Below the pieces are notes generated by a model, which saw only the letters and a program-made list of their open reading frames with translations, did not search any database and had not been told where the DNA came from. DNA of 64,000 nucleotides, taken from assembly GCA_900472575.1 (NCBI GenBank), contig UCIV01000024.1, forward strand, positions 124,001 to 188,000, read 5' to 3'. Both the position numbers and the translations under genes were made by a program. Source of the stretch: Hyphomicrobiales bacterium. GTDB lineage: Bacteria > Pseudomonadota > Alphaproteobacteria > Rhizobiales > Rhizobiaceae. This document shows positions 1 through 8,844 of the stretch, piece after piece. Positions within the stretch are counted from its first letter, which is position 1. Every line of letters begins with the position of its first letter.

Positions 1-503
1 TGGACCAGTTCTATATCGGCCTTGTTCCTGAAACGACCGGCTTCCTGTTGATCGACAGCCTGCTTGCGGGCGAGATGGACGTCTTCTGGTCGGCGGTGAA
101 CCACCTGATCCTGCCGGCGTCGCTGCTCGGTTACTCTTCGTCCGCCTATATCACGCGCATGACGCGCAGTTTCATGCTCGACCAACTCGGGCAGGAATAC
201 ATCACGACCGCCCGCGTGAAAGGACTGTCGAAACACCAGACCATATGGCGTCATGCGTTCGTCAATATCCGCGTGCAGCTCGTCACCATCGTGGCGCTTG
301 CCTATGGTTCGCTTCTGGAAGGCGCGGTGCTGATCGAAACGGTATTCGCCTGGCCGGGCTTCGGGCAATACCTGACCAGCAACCTGATCATCGGCGACAT
401 GAATGCCGTGATGACCTGCGTGCTGATCGTCGGCGTCATCTTCATCGCGCTCAACCTGCTTTCCGACATGCTTTACCGTCTGTTCGATCCGAGGACCCGC
501 TGA
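1..503 (+). CDS. Opp/Dpp-type ABC transporter permease (DppB-like), 5' partial
   Basis: Inner-membrane permease of an oligopeptide/nickel-type importer. The reading frame is open from base 3 and ends at the TGA at 501-503, so the gene starts before the window. The visible C-terminal part has hydrophobic segments and the binding-protein-dependent transport (EAA-like) loop with GLSKHQTIWRHAF, which contacts the ATPase, followed by the typical IETVFAWPGFGQ segment and the end RLFDPRTR. An internal ATG at 48 is not the true start, because homologous sequence continues upstream of it. The stop overlaps the start of the next permease (TGATG), showing translational coupling. Substrate cannot be told from this fragment. 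Confidence 0.93.
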   Translation, partial: DQFYIGLVPETTGFLLIDSLLAGEMDVFWSAVNHLILPASLLGYSSSAYITRMTRSFMLDQLGQEYITTARVKGLSKHQTIWRHAFVNIRVQLVTIVALAYGSLLEGAVLIETVFAWPGFGQYLTSNLIIGDMNAVMTCVLIVGVIFIALNLLSDMLYRLFDPRTR

Positions 504-1390
504 TGTCAGTCACAACCGCTTCCAAGCTGCGCGTGCCGGCCTCGGTCAATGCCCTGCGCAACATCGTTCTCTTCCTGATGAAGAGCCCGACCTCGCTTTT
601 CGGCCTTGCCGTGCTCGCGCTGCTGATCCTGGTCGCCATCTTCGCGCCGCTCATCGCAACGCATGATCCCTATGCGCAGGATCTCGCCAACACGCTTCAG
701 GCGCCCGGCAACGGGCATCTGTTCGGGACCGACGAACTCGGCCGCGACATCTTCAGCCGTCTGGTCTGGGGATCCCGCATCACGCTGACGATCATCTTCC
801 TGGTGTCGATCGTCGTCGGGCCTATCGGGCTCGCCGTCGGTGCGGCCTCGGGTTATCTGGGTGGTCGCTTCGACACGGTGATGATGCGCATCACCGACAT
901 TTTCCTGTCCTTCCCGAGCCTGATCCTGTCGCTGGCCTTCGTCGCTGCACTCGGCCCGAGCCTCAACAACGCGATCATCGCCATCGCGCTGACATCCTGG
1001 CCGCCGATCGCCCGGCTTGCGCGCGCCGAGGCGATGACTTTTCGCAATGCGGACTACATTGCCGCTGCACGCCTTCAGGGGGCTTCACCGACCCGCATCA
1101 TCGTCAAGTCGATCGTGCCCATGTGTCTGCCTTCGGTGCTGATCCGCCTGACGCTCAACATGGCGACCGTCATCCTGACGGCGGCCGGTCTCGGCTTTCT
1201 CGGCCTCGGCGCACAGCCGCCGCTGCCGGAATGGGGGGCGATGATTGCCACGGGGCGTCGTTACATGCTCGACAGCTGGTGGCTGGTTACCTTTCCGGGC
1301 GTCGCCATCCTGTGCGTCAGCCTCGCCTTCAACCTACTTGGCGACGGACTGCGCGATGCGCTTGATCCCAAGCAGATGAACCGGAGGTAG
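503..1390 (+). CDS. Opp/Dpp-type ABC transporter permease (DppC-like)
   Basis: Second inner-membrane permease of the importer, 295 residues, the usual length. It has an N-terminal OppC-type hydrophobic segment (about residues 30-55), the conserved FGTDELGRDIFSRLVWG motif near residue 80, and the EAA-type loop ARLQGASPTRIIVKSIVP near residue 195. The end LGDGLRDALDPK is typical of DppC. The ATG at 503 overlaps the preceding stop (TGATG). A longer reading from an ATG at 245 runs out of frame through the upstream permease and is not credible. It should pair with the upstream partial permease. Confidence 0.96.
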   Translation: MSVTTASKLRVPASVNALRNIVLFLMKSPTSLFGLAVLALLILVAIFAPLIATHDPYAQDLANTLQAPGNGHLFGTDELGRDIFSRLVWGSRITLTIIFLVSIVVGPIGLAVGAASGYLGGRFDTVMMRITDIFLSFPSLILSLAFVAALGPSLNNAIIAIALTSWPPIARLARAEAMTFRNADYIAAARLQGASPTRIIVKSIVPMCLPSVLIRLTLNMATVILTAAGLGFLGLGAQPPLPEWGAMIATGRRYMLDSWWLVTFPGVAILCVSLAFNLLGDGLRDALDPKQMNRR

Positions 1391-1393
1391 GCC

Positions 1394-2233
1394 ATGACCC
1401 GTCCAATCCTCGACGTTGAAAATCTTCACATCCGTTACGGCGGTGCTCCGACCGATGCCGTGCGCGGCGTGTCCTTCACGCTCGGGCGCGAGCGGCTGGG
1501 CATTGTTGGCGAAAGCGGTTCGGGCAAGTCCACCGTTGGCCGAGGGCTGCTGAGACTGCTCCCGTCGGCCAAGATTACCGCCGACAAGATGCGGTTCGAA
1601 GATGTCGAACTGCTATCGCTGACGGAAGAACAGATGCTCGGCGTGCGCGGGCGGCGCATGTCGATGATCCTGCAGGATCCGAAGTTTTCGCTCAATCCGA
1701 TCCGCAAGGTCGGCGACCAGGTGGCCGAGACCTATCTGCGCCACTTCAAATGCAGCCGGAAGGATGCCCTTCAAAAGGCGATCGCCATGCTGGAAGCGGT
1801 CAAGATCCGCGATCCTGAGCGTGTCTGCGAGCAATATCCGCACGAGATTTCCGGCGGCATGGGCCAGCGCGTAATGATCGCGATGATGCTGCTTGCCGAT
1901 CCGGATGTGGTCATCGCCGACGAGCCGACCTCAGCGCTGGACGTTACGGTGCGGCTGCAGGTGCTGAACATTCTCGACGGCCTGGTGCGGGATCGCGGGA
2001 TCGGTCTGATCATGATCAGCCACGATCTCAACCTGGTGCGCAATTTCTGCGACCGGGTGCTGATCATGTATGCGGGTCGCGTGGTGGAAACGCTTGCCGC
2101 CCGCGACCTCGACAAGGCGCAACACCCCTATACGCGGGGTCTTATTGCGGCCCAGCCGCGCATCGGCGGCGCGCGTGCGCCGCTGGCGGTGCTGGACCGC
2201 CGCCCCGAATGGCTGGAGGAGGTTTCCCGATGA
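1394..2233 (+). CDS. Opp/Dpp-type ABC transporter ATP-binding protein (DppD-like)
   Basis: First nucleotide-binding subunit of the importer, 279 residues, cytoplasmic. Walker A GESGSGKS lies near residue 38, the signature ISGGMGQR near residue 152, and Walker B with VVIADEPTSAL near residue 172, followed by the switch histidine in MISHDLNL. The C-terminal part (about 235-279) is the oligopeptide-transporter extension, although the cysteine cluster seen in many DppD proteins is not evident. It starts 3 bases after the permease stop and overlaps the next ATPase by 4 bases (ATGA), so the four genes form one operon. Confidence 0.96.
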   Translation: MTRPILDVENLHIRYGGAPTDAVRGVSFTLGRERLGIVGESGSGKSTVGRGLLRLLPSAKITADKMRFEDVELLSLTEEQMLGVRGRRMSMILQDPKFSLNPIRKVGDQVAETYLRHFKCSRKDALQKAIAMLEAVKIRDPERVCEQYPHEISGGMGQRVMIAMMLLADPDVVIADEPTSALDVTVRLQVLNILDGLVRDRGIGLIMISHDLNLVRNFCDRVLIMYAGRVVETLAARDLDKAQHPYTRGLIAAQPRIGGARAPLAVLDRRPEWLEEVSR

Positions 2234-2991
2234 CGGTATCAGTCGAGACACGCAATCTCTCCATTACTTTCGGCCACGGGCCAACAGCGCTCAAGGTCCT
2301 TCCCGACATATCCTTCCTGGTGGAGCCGGGAGAATGTTTCGGCCTGGTGGGCGAAAGCGGATCGGGCAAATCCACCGTGCTGCGCTGCATCTCGATGCTG
2401 ACCGACTTCTGGAAGGGAGAGATCCTGATCAACGGAAAGTCCGTGCGCGACATGCCGCTCATCGAACGCTGCCGCACGCTGCAGATGGTTTTCCAGGATC
2501 CCTACGGTTCGCTGCATCCGCGCCAGTCGGTAAGAACCGTGCTTTCGGAGCCGCTGAGAATCCACAAGCTCACAAATCACGAGGAGCGGATGCAGAAGGT
2601 GCTGTCCGATGTCGGACTGCCAGGATCCTTTCTCGATCGTTTTCCGCATCAGCTTTCCGGCGGGCAGCGCCAGCGTGTCGCAATTGCGCGGGCGCTGATC
2701 CTTGAGCCTTCGCTGCTGCTTCTGGACGAGCCGACATCGGCTCTCGATGTTTCCGTGCAGGCGGAAATCCTCAACCTTTTGCAGCGCCTGCGCGAAGAGC
2801 ACGGCTTCACCTACATCATGGTGACGCATGATCTGGCGGTGGTCGATCACATGTGCGACCGGTTCGCCGTGATGCTGCGCGGTGAGATTACCGAGATATT
2901 GCCGCGCGAGGCGATCCCAGGCTGCGAGGCGGTTCATCCCTATTCCCGCGAGCTGATCGGCGCGTCTCTGGAATATGAAGGGCATGTCTGA
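2230..2991 (+). CDS. Opp/Dpp-type ABC transporter ATP-binding protein (DppF-like)
   Basis: Second nucleotide-binding subunit, 253 residues. Walker A GESGSGKS, signature LSGGQRQRV and Walker B LLLLDEPTSALD are intact, with the H-loop in MVTHDL. I chose the ATG at 2230, which overlaps the previous stop as ATGA and has GGAGGAGG 6-13 bases upstream; an ATG at 2209 is possible but lies before that ribosome site. It is the last gene of the operon, since a strong terminator follows at 3023. No binding-protein gene follows; it is either upstream of the window or is the one at 5222-6817. Confidence 0.95.
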   Translation: MTVSVETRNLSITFGHGPTALKVLPDISFLVEPGECFGLVGESGSGKSTVLRCISMLTDFWKGEILINGKSVRDMPLIERCRTLQMVFQDPYGSLHPRQSVRTVLSEPLRIHKLTNHEERMQKVLSDVGLPGSFLDRFPHQLSGGQRQRVAIARALILEPSLLLLDEPTSALDVSVQAEILNLLQRLREEHGFTYIMVTHDLAVVDHMCDRFAVMLRGEITEILPREAIPGCEAVHPYSRELIGASLEYEGHV

Positions 2992-3022
2992 CAGGCAGTG
3001 CGGTTAAAAAAACTCCTCCCTG

Positions 3023-3052
3023 GCCCGGCCTTGAGTGCCGGGCTCTTTTTTT
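3023..3052 (+). terminator. Rho-independent terminator of the first Opp/Dpp operon
   Basis: GCCCGGC (3023-3029) pairs perfectly with GCCGGGC (3037-3043) around a 7-base loop and is followed by TCTTTTTTT. It lies 31 bases after the last ATPase gene and ends that operon. Confidence 0.9.
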
Positions 3053-3076
3053 GGCTGGAGGAGAGGGGAATGAGAA

Positions 3077-3973
3077 TTACAGAGCCATCTGCGCGCGCAG
3101 GCGGGGAGAGATCCAGTCGAGGAAGCATCGCACCTTTTGCGGCATGGGGTCTGCTGGGTGATGGATCACGTTGACCGGGAGGGGTTCTGGCGCAAACTCC
3201 GTCAGTAACTCTTGCAGTGCGCCGGAGCGCAACTCATCGGAGATTTGGTAGGAAAGCACGCGAATGATGCCGATACCGGCCAGCGCCGCCTGAATGGCAG
3301 CCTCCGTCGTGTTGACGGAGAGCTTCGAGCGCGGCTCTATGGTGAAGGCGGCGCCATCGCGGCGATAACGCCATTCCGGGGAGGTCGCGAACCCCTGAAA
3401 GCTTATGCCGTCATGCCGGGCGAGGTCTTCCGGCCGGCGCGGCACACCCCGGCGGGCAAGATAGTCGGGGCTGGCGCAGATCACCCGACGCACGGCGCCC
3501 ACACGCGTCGCGATCAGTGCGCTGTCCGCCAGATGCCCAATCCGAAGGGCCACATCAACATGCTCTTCGGCGAGGCTAAGCTGCCGGTCGGCCAGGGTCA
3601 GGCGCAGGTCGATTTCGGGTTGTTCCTTGAGGAATTCCAGTGCGATCGGCAGAAGGTGGCGCTCGCCAAAGGCAATCGGAGCCGTCACGTGCAGCCCGCC
3701 GCGCAGAGCGCCATGATCGCTGCCGGCCTGTTTCTCTGCGGCATCCAGCGCCTCGAGAATGCTCCGGGACGCGGCGACGAAGGCGCGGCCTTCTTCCGTC
3801 AGGGCGAGGCCGCTGCGGGTGCGCAGAACCAGCCGCACGCCGAGATGCTTTTCAAGATCGGCGACCTTGCGGCTGACCGTGGCGAGCGGTGAACGCAATC
3901 GCCGCGCGCCGGCCGAGAGGCTGCCAGCCTCGACCACGGCGAGCAGAACCGACATTGCTTCGAAACGGTCCAT
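3077..3973 (-). CDS. LysR-family transcriptional regulator
   Basis: DNA-binding regulator of 298 residues, the normal LysR length. The N-terminal winged helix-turn-helix (residues 1-60) carries SLSAGARRLRSPLATVSRKVADLEKHLG; the rest is a periplasmic-binding-protein-like effector domain with ITAPIAFGERHLLP-type start near residue 92. It is transcribed away from the metallo-hydrolase gene at 4110, with 136 bases between the two starts. In LysR pairs of this kind the regulator usually controls the divergent gene and itself; that is inference here. Effector unknown. Confidence 0.93.
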   Translation of the reverse strand: MDRFEAMSVLLAVVEAGSLSAGARRLRSPLATVSRKVADLEKHLGVRLVLRTRSGLALTEEGRAFVAASRSILEALDAAEKQAGSDHGALRGGLHVTAPIAFGERHLLPIALEFLKEQPEIDLRLTLADRQLSLAEEHVDVALRIGHLADSALIATRVGAVRRVICASPDYLARRGVPRRPEDLARHDGISFQGFATSPEWRYRRDGAAFTIEPRSKLSVNTTEAAIQAALAGIGIIRVLSYQISDELRSGALQELLTEFAPEPLPVNVIHHPADPMPQKVRCFLDWISPRLRAQMAL

Positions 3974-4109
3974 CTAAACCTTCCGGAATTTGAGAGGGCA
4001 GCTTTCCGATCGGCAGAGTATCTTATCGGTTGCGTGTGTCATAGCCTGCACGCGTTCTTGGGGGCGGCGGCTGTCGCCCGTATTTTTCAATGATCCGGGG
4101 GGCCGCATC

Positions 4110-5087
4110 ATGGCTGAATTTTCACGCAGATCCTTTGTCTCCACTCTTCCTCTCGGCCTCGCCGGGGCTAGCCTGATCGGAGGCGCGCCAACAACGGTCA
4201 TTGCGGCGGCGCAGGCGGCCACGGGCTTGCCGGTCAGCGTTACGCCGCTCGCGCAGATCCGCATCGGCCGCTTCACGGTCACGGCTCTGACGGACGGTTA
4301 TGCCGATATGCCCTTCACCTATTTTCCGGGACGCGAGGCGGCCGAGGTCGAAAAGGCGGCTACCGCGCAGTTCACCGCCCGGCCGAGCGGCGTGCGGTTT
4401 CTGTTCAACCAGTATCTCATCGAGGATGGCCAGCGCCGCATACTGATCGATGCCGGTGCCGCGGGCTCTATCGGCCAGACGGGCCAGTTGCCGCAGGCTC
4501 TATCCGCGCTGGGCTTGAAACTTGACGAGATCGACGCCGTGATCGTGACGCATCTGCATCAGGACCACATGGGTGGGCTGATCGCCGGCGGTAAGAACAA
4601 TTTTCCGAAGGCGGAACTCTATATCGATCGCCGCGATGTCGCCCATTGGACAGACCCCGCCAAGCGCAACGGTGCGCCCGATTTTCTGCAGCCCAGCTTC
4701 AAGATGGCGGAGGAGGTCGTGCGGCTTTATCCGAAGCTTCAGGCGATCGACGGCGAGCGCGAGATCTCACCGGGCGTTTCGATCGTTGACCTGACGGGGC
4801 ATACACCCGGCCATATCGGGGTGCGGGTCGAAGAAGGCGGGCAGAGCCTGATCATGGTTTCGGACATGATCTTCCCGGTCGTGCATCCTGCCGCAACCGA
4901 TGTGTTCTTCCTGTTCGAGCAGGACCGCGAAGCCGCCAAGGCGATGCGCGACCGCTTTTTCCCCATGGCTGCTTCAGAAGGTGCGCTTATTGCCGCCACG
5001 CACATGCCTTTCCCAGGTCTCGGCCGTGTCGTCGCCGATCGCGGACAAATGCGCTGGCAGGTGGCGGACTGGGCGCTGCAGAACTGA
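4110..5087 (+). CDS. Tat-exported metallo-beta-lactamase-fold hydrolase
   Basis: Periplasmic zinc-dependent hydrolase of the MBL superfamily, 325 residues. The start at 4110 gives MAEFSRRSF, a twin-arginine signal followed by a hydrophobic stretch ending near AAAQA (about residue 40). The metal-binding motif HLHQDHMGG is near residue 150; further ligands are the His in GHTPGHIG, the Asp in VSDMIF and the His in ATHMPF. Family members include lactonases, sulfatases and phosphodiesterases, so the substrate is open. It is divergent from a LysR gene and stands alone on its strand. An upstream in-frame start at 3990 would hide the signal peptide and is rejected. Confidence 0.9.
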   Translation: MAEFSRRSFVSTLPLGLAGASLIGGAPTTVIAAAQAATGLPVSVTPLAQIRIGRFTVTALTDGYADMPFTYFPGREAAEVEKAATAQFTARPSGVRFLFNQYLIEDGQRRILIDAGAAGSIGQTGQLPQALSALGLKLDEIDAVIVTHLHQDHMGGLIAGGKNNFPKAELYIDRRDVAHWTDPAKRNGAPDFLQPSFKMAEEVVRLYPKLQAIDGEREISPGVSIVDLTGHTPGHIGVRVEEGGQSLIMVSDMIFPVVHPAATDVFFLFEQDREAAKAMRDRFFPMAASEGALIAATHMPFPGLGRVVADRGQMRWQVADWALQN

Positions 5088-5169
5088 GGCCCGTTCGGCA
5101 CGATGTGGGCATGCGGTGCAATTTCGACCTTCTGTCTGGGCCAACCACCTAGAGGATGCCCCGTGCGAA

Positions 5170-5197
5170 AAGAGGCGCATGTTGCCATGCGCCTCTT
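5170..5197 (-). terminator. Terminator of the minus-strand binding-protein gene
   Basis: Perfect 11-base stem AAGAGGCGCAT (5170-5180) / ATGCGCCTCTT (5187-5197) with a 6-base loop. Read on the minus strand it follows the stop at 5222 and is followed by TTTTCGC, so it suits the minus-strand operon best. Confidence 0.8.
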
Positions 5198-5221
5198 CAT
5201 CGAAACAGCTGCCTGGAGGGG

Positions 5222-6817
5222 TTAGCGCTGTTTCGTGATGCCCTCGAAACGGGAGAGCCAAGGATTTACGATCATGCCGCCGACATCGCTGCGGAATGCG
5301 GCGGTATCGAACACTTCCGAGAACGGCTGGAGCGACATGACGATCTCTTCCATGTAGGCTTGGATGTCTTCATAGGCCTTGGTCTGCTTTGCCGGATCGC
5401 GCTCGACAAGCGCGTCGGCGATCATCTTGTTGAGCTTTTCGTCATAGAAGCTCGTACGCCAGCTCTGATAATTGGTGAGCTTGGCTTCATCCGAATTGTC
5501 CGGATTATAGGCAAGCGCGCGCAGGTTGTTGTCCGGGTGAGGCTGCTGGCCGCCGCCGCCGCGGCCGACAAGCAGCTCGAACTTGCGCTCGCGCATTGCG
5601 CCATAGATCTGGTCGCCGGAACCGGTGATCAGTTCGGCCTGGATGCCGGCCTGGGCGAGCGTATTCTGGATGGCGGTTGCCGCCTTCATGAAAGGATCTT
5701 CCGACAGGACGCGGAGCGTTGTCTTGAACCCGTTCGGATAACCGGCTTCCGCCAGCAGTGCCTTTGCCTTTGCAACGTCGAGCTTGTAGCCCGGATCCGG
5801 CAGCGAGCCCATGACGCCGGTGCTGATCTGGCGCTGGCGAACCTTGCCGTAATAGGGCATGACGGCCTTGTCGAGACCTTCATAATCGATGAGGTAACGC
5901 AGCGCCTCGCGCACCTTCGGCTTGGCGAAACGTTCGTCCTTCATCGATACGCCGAGATAATAGAAGCCGGAACCGGGGGTCGATTCTATCTTGATCTCGG
6001 CATTGGTTTCGAGCGACTTCAGGTCTGGCGCCTGCAGCGAATAGGCGACGTCGATATCACCTTTTTCGAGCATCAGGCGCTGCGACTGCGATTCCGGCAG
6101 ATGGCGCATCAGCACGCGCTTCATCGCCGGAGCCTCGCCCCAATAATCGCTGTTTCGGGTGAGGATGATATATTCGTTCGACTTCCACTGGCCGAGCGTG
6201 AACGGACCGGAGCCGGCCGAATTCAAGGTCAGCCATCCGGCGCCGAGATCGCCGTCCTTCTCGTTTTCAAGCGCCGTCTTGCTGTCGATGATCGAGCCGG
6301 GACCGTTCTGCGCCAGCACCATCAGCACGAGGTTAGGGTCATCCGGCTGGGGCAGGTTGAGAACGAAGGTCTGTTCGTCTTCGGCGACGAAAAGCTTGTC
6401 GGCGGCATCCGCTTTAAAGCCGCGGGTCTTGAGCAGCGATGCCTGTGCAAGGTTGCGGGTGAGCAGGCGTTTAAGGCTCCAGACCACGTCATTGGCGGTG
6501 ACCGGATTGCCGGAGGCGAAGGTCGCCTTGCGCAGGTGGAAGCGGATCGACATCCGGTCCTCGGAAATCTCCCAGCTTTCCGCGATGCGCGGCTGGATCG
6601 AGCGATCCTTCTCGCTCAGGACGACCAGCGTATCGTAGATATTGTTGAGTACCTGAACAGTCTCGCGGCCGGTAATGGCGGCCGGATCGAGCGTCAGGAT
6701 GTTGTTCATCGTGGTCGCCACGACAAGCTGGTCTTTCGGCGTTTCCGCCAGAGCGTTGAGAGGCATGGCGCCGAGCAGGAGCGCTCCGACGGCTGCAGTT
6801 GCAAAAAAGTGTCGCAT
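5222..6817 (-). CDS. Family-5 (Opp/Dpp-type) ABC transporter substrate-binding protein
   Basis: Periplasmic solute-binding protein of 531 residues, typical for the SBP_bac_5 family. The N terminus MRHFFATAAVGALLLGAMP ending in NALA/ETPKD is a clear signal peptide (cut near residue 24). A strong ribosome site (GGAGGAAAC) precedes the ATG. It is the last gene of a minus-strand set with an SGNH esterase and an enolase-superfamily dehydratase, 89 bases after the esterase. No permease or ATPase lies beside it on the same strand; the Opp-type set at 1-2991 is the nearest candidate partner. Given its neighbours the ligand may be a carbohydrate rather than a peptide (inference). Confidence 0.94.
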   Translation of the reverse strand: MRHFFATAAVGALLLGAMPLNALAETPKDQLVVATTMNNILTLDPAAITGRETVQVLNNIYDTLVVLSEKDRSIQPRIAESWEISEDRMSIRFHLRKATFASGNPVTANDVVWSLKRLLTRNLAQASLLKTRGFKADAADKLFVAEDEQTFVLNLPQPDDPNLVLMVLAQNGPGSIIDSKTALENEKDGDLGAGWLTLNSAGSGPFTLGQWKSNEYIILTRNSDYWGEAPAMKRVLMRHLPESQSQRLMLEKGDIDVAYSLQAPDLKSLETNAEIKIESTPGSGFYYLGVSMKDERFAKPKVREALRYLIDYEGLDKAVMPYYGKVRQRQISTGVMGSLPDPGYKLDVAKAKALLAEAGYPNGFKTTLRVLSEDPFMKAATAIQNTLAQAGIQAELITGSGDQIYGAMRERKFELLVGRGGGGQQPHPDNNLRALAYNPDNSDEAKLTNYQSWRTSFYDEKLNKMIADALVERDPAKQTKAYEDIQAYMEEIVMSLQPFSEVFDTAAFRSDVGGMIVNPWLSRFEGITKQR

Positions 6818-6906
6818 GTTTCCTCCGTTTGATGCCGCTTCGCGTGGAATACGGCCCCTCCATGATTTCTATCCTTTCGGCCTATCGCTCTCCCAAGCCA
6901 GGCCGA

Positions 6907-7536
6907 TCACCCGAGAATGTCTGCCACCGGGCCCGACAGCGCCCTGCCCAAAGCCTCCGTGTTTGCGATATCCATGTGCACGCCGTCGATCGGCGAAGCG
7001 CTTGCGGCACTGCCTGCATCGAAGAAGTCGTGTCCGAGTTCTGCGGCAAGTTTGCGGTAGAGCGGCGCAAGTCTTTGTGATTCCGCAATGCTACGGCCGC
7101 CTGCCACCTGGCCGTTGTCGTCCGTCACGCAGGGTGGTGGAGCAACCAGCATCAGCCGCGGACGTGCCGAGCGCGGCTTATAGGGAAAGGTCTCGACGAT
7201 CTCGGCAAGCCGGCGCATGCCGGAAAAAGCCGCCTCGGCGCGGCCACCATGGACCGGCTTGAGGTCGTTGGTGCCGAGCATGATCACCACGAGATCGAGC
7301 GGCATGTGGACTGCGAGCGCCACCGACAAGGCCCGGGCGCCGTTTCGGCAGGCCGGCCCCGTGTGATCGTCATAACAGGTGGTGCGACCGCCAAGCCCGT
7401 CGGACAGGACATCCACCCGAAAGCCGAGTTCAGCCTTCAACACTTCCGGCCAGCGATGCTGACGCGGATGGCGCAGGCCCGTTTTCGGATCTGCTCCCCA
7501 GGTCAGGCTGTCGCCGAAGGCCAGAAGTGTTTTCAT
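6907..7536 (-). CDS. SGNH/GDSL-family hydrolase (esterase)
   Basis: Serine esterase of 209 residues. Block I FGDSLTWG (Ser near residue 9), block III IMLGTNDLK (Gly/Asn oxyanion residues) and block V DGVHMD (Asp-x-x-His near residue 193) are all visible, so the catalytic set is complete. No signal peptide is seen, so it is probably cytoplasmic. The ATG lies 4 bases after the stop of the dehydratase gene, and its ribosome site GAGGTGA overlaps that stop, so they are co-translated. Related enzymes remove acetyl or other acyl groups from sugars, which would suit imported substituted oligosaccharides (inference). Confidence 0.9.
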   Translation of the reverse strand: MKTLLAFGDSLTWGADPKTGLRHPRQHRWPEVLKAELGFRVDVLSDGLGGRTTCYDDHTGPACRNGARALSVALAVHMPLDLVVIMLGTNDLKPVHGGRAEAAFSGMRRLAEIVETFPYKPRSARPRLMLVAPPPCVTDDNGQVAGGRSIAESQRLAPLYRKLAAELGHDFFDAGSAASASPIDGVHMDIANTEALGRALSGPVADILG

Positions 7537-7540
7537 GATT

Positions 7541-8689
7541 TCACCTCACCCGGTTGTTTTCGATGAAGGCGAAATCGATGTCTTCACCGAGGCCGGGACG
7601 ATCGGGGACATGCACGTAGCCGTCCCTGTCCATCGGATCCGAAAGCGACTTGAGATAGTCGTGGCCATCATCATATTCGAGGAAGGGATGAAGCAGGCCG
7701 CGCTCATACCAGCGGCAATTTTTCACCGCCGCAACGACATGCAGGTTCATCGCCGTGTTGCCGTGCACCTCGCATTCGATTCCGAAGGATTCGGCCATAT
7801 GCATCGTCTTCAAGGCCGGCGTGATGCCGCCGACATCGTTGACGCCGGTGCGCAGGATGTCGCAAGCGCCGGATTTTACCCACTCGGCACGATGCCAGTG
7901 CTTGCCGGCGGCGCTTTCCGGGCCGACGACCGGGATATCCAGATTGTCGGCAAGCCACTTGTAGGAAGACATGGACTGCTCGTCCATCGGCTCCTCGATC
8001 CAGTCGAAGCCGAGCTTTTCAAGACCGCGTCCGAGTTCCAGCGCATCGGTGCGCGAATACCAGTGGAACGCATCGATCATCAGCCGGATATCGGGGCCAA
8101 CAGCTTCGCGTACAGCGGCGCAGGCCTTGATGTCCATCTTCACATCCGGGGCCCAGCTGACCGGCGGCATCCAGGTATGCAGCTTGATGCCCTTGTAACC
8201 GCGCTTTACCAGCGTTTCGGCAAAACGTCCGTAATCTTCGGGCGTTGCAAGGCCGCCCTCGATCTCGTCGCCGCACATGATGGAGCCATAGGCGAGCACC
8301 TTGTCGCGATAGGCGCCGATCAACTTGTAAACAGGTGTGTTGGTCGCGCGGCCGGCGAGATCCCAGAGCGCGCAATCGACGACGGCAAGGGTGCGATCGG
8401 TCAGCTGTGCGGCGGAGCCGCGCTGCCAATGGGCAAGATCCTGCCACAACCTTTCCCGATCCCGGTAATCCTGACCAATCAAGACCTTCTTGACGAATTT
8501 CTCGATGACATGCGGGCGAACGATTTCCGGCGCGGTGAAGGAGTGGCCTTCGTGGCCGTCCTCGGTACGAATGGTCAGCATCGCCTGTTCCACCTGATGC
8601 GGCGGACCGGGATGCGCGTGACCGGCGCTGTCGGAATGCCGACGAGTGGTCGTGCGGAAGACGCGGACTTCGACGTCGGTGATGATCAT
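7541..8689 (-). CDS. Enolase-superfamily (mandelate racemase subgroup) sugar-acid dehydratase or isomerase
   Basis: Mg-dependent (beta/alpha)8 barrel enzyme of 382 residues that abstracts a proton alpha to a carboxylate. Visible are a KLH catalytic-base region (GIKLHTW), metal ligands Asp in LMIDAFHW, Glu in WIEEPM and Glu in VVGPESAAG, and the Asp/His dyad in GVNDVGG and EVHGNTA. Start chosen at 8689, giving MIITDVEV behind a GGAGG ribosome site; an upstream ATG at 8734 is less likely. Family members act on galactarate, rhamnonate, fuconate, arabinonate and others; I cannot fix the substrate. First gene of the minus-strand set and divergent from kduI, which supports a uronate or sugar-acid pathway. 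Confidence 0.9.
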   Translation of the reverse strand: MIITDVEVRVFRTTTRRHSDSAGHAHPGPPHQVEQAMLTIRTEDGHEGHSFTAPEIVRPHVIEKFVKKVLIGQDYRDRERLWQDLAHWQRGSAAQLTDRTLAVVDCALWDLAGRATNTPVYKLIGAYRDKVLAYGSIMCGDEIEGGLATPEDYGRFAETLVKRGYKGIKLHTWMPPVSWAPDVKMDIKACAAVREAVGPDIRLMIDAFHWYSRTDALELGRGLEKLGFDWIEEPMDEQSMSSYKWLADNLDIPVVGPESAAGKHWHRAEWVKSGACDILRTGVNDVGGITPALKTMHMAESFGIECEVHGNTAMNLHVVAAVKNCRWYERGLLHPFLEYDDGHDYLKSLSDPMDRDGYVHVPDRPGLGEDIDFAFIENNRVR

Positions 8690-8732
8690 AATTCCTCCCA
8701 GAAATATTCTAACTTGCCAGACAGATTTACGC

Positions 8733-8750
8733 ATGTTGTTGACAGCATGT
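8733..8750. promoter_or_regulatory. Operator-like inverted repeat between the dehydratase gene and kduI
   Basis: CATGTTGTTGACAGCATG fits the symmetric pattern CATGnTGTnnACAnCATG. It lies 44 bases before the dehydratase start and overlaps a possible plus-strand -35 (TTGACA, 8740-8745, with TGCATA 17 bases on). The TGT/ACA core is usual for GntR-type regulators, but no such gene is in the window, so the regulator is unknown. Confidence 0.5.
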
Positions 8751-8844
8751 CAAATGCGTTCTGCATATCCGTTGCCTGATCGCCAATTTGATCGTTTCTG
8801 GCAGACAGGTGCTGTCACCTCATCTGCTCGGCCACGAAGATGCC

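Noticed and set aside
3974..4109. A specific LysR binding site in the LysR/metallo-hydrolase gap
   Set aside because: No convincing T-N11-A palindrome stood out over background.
5156..6832. 558-residue open frame on the plus strand
   Set aside because: Antisense to the binding-protein gene, which has a signal peptide, ribosome site and terminator; long shadows are expected at this GC content.
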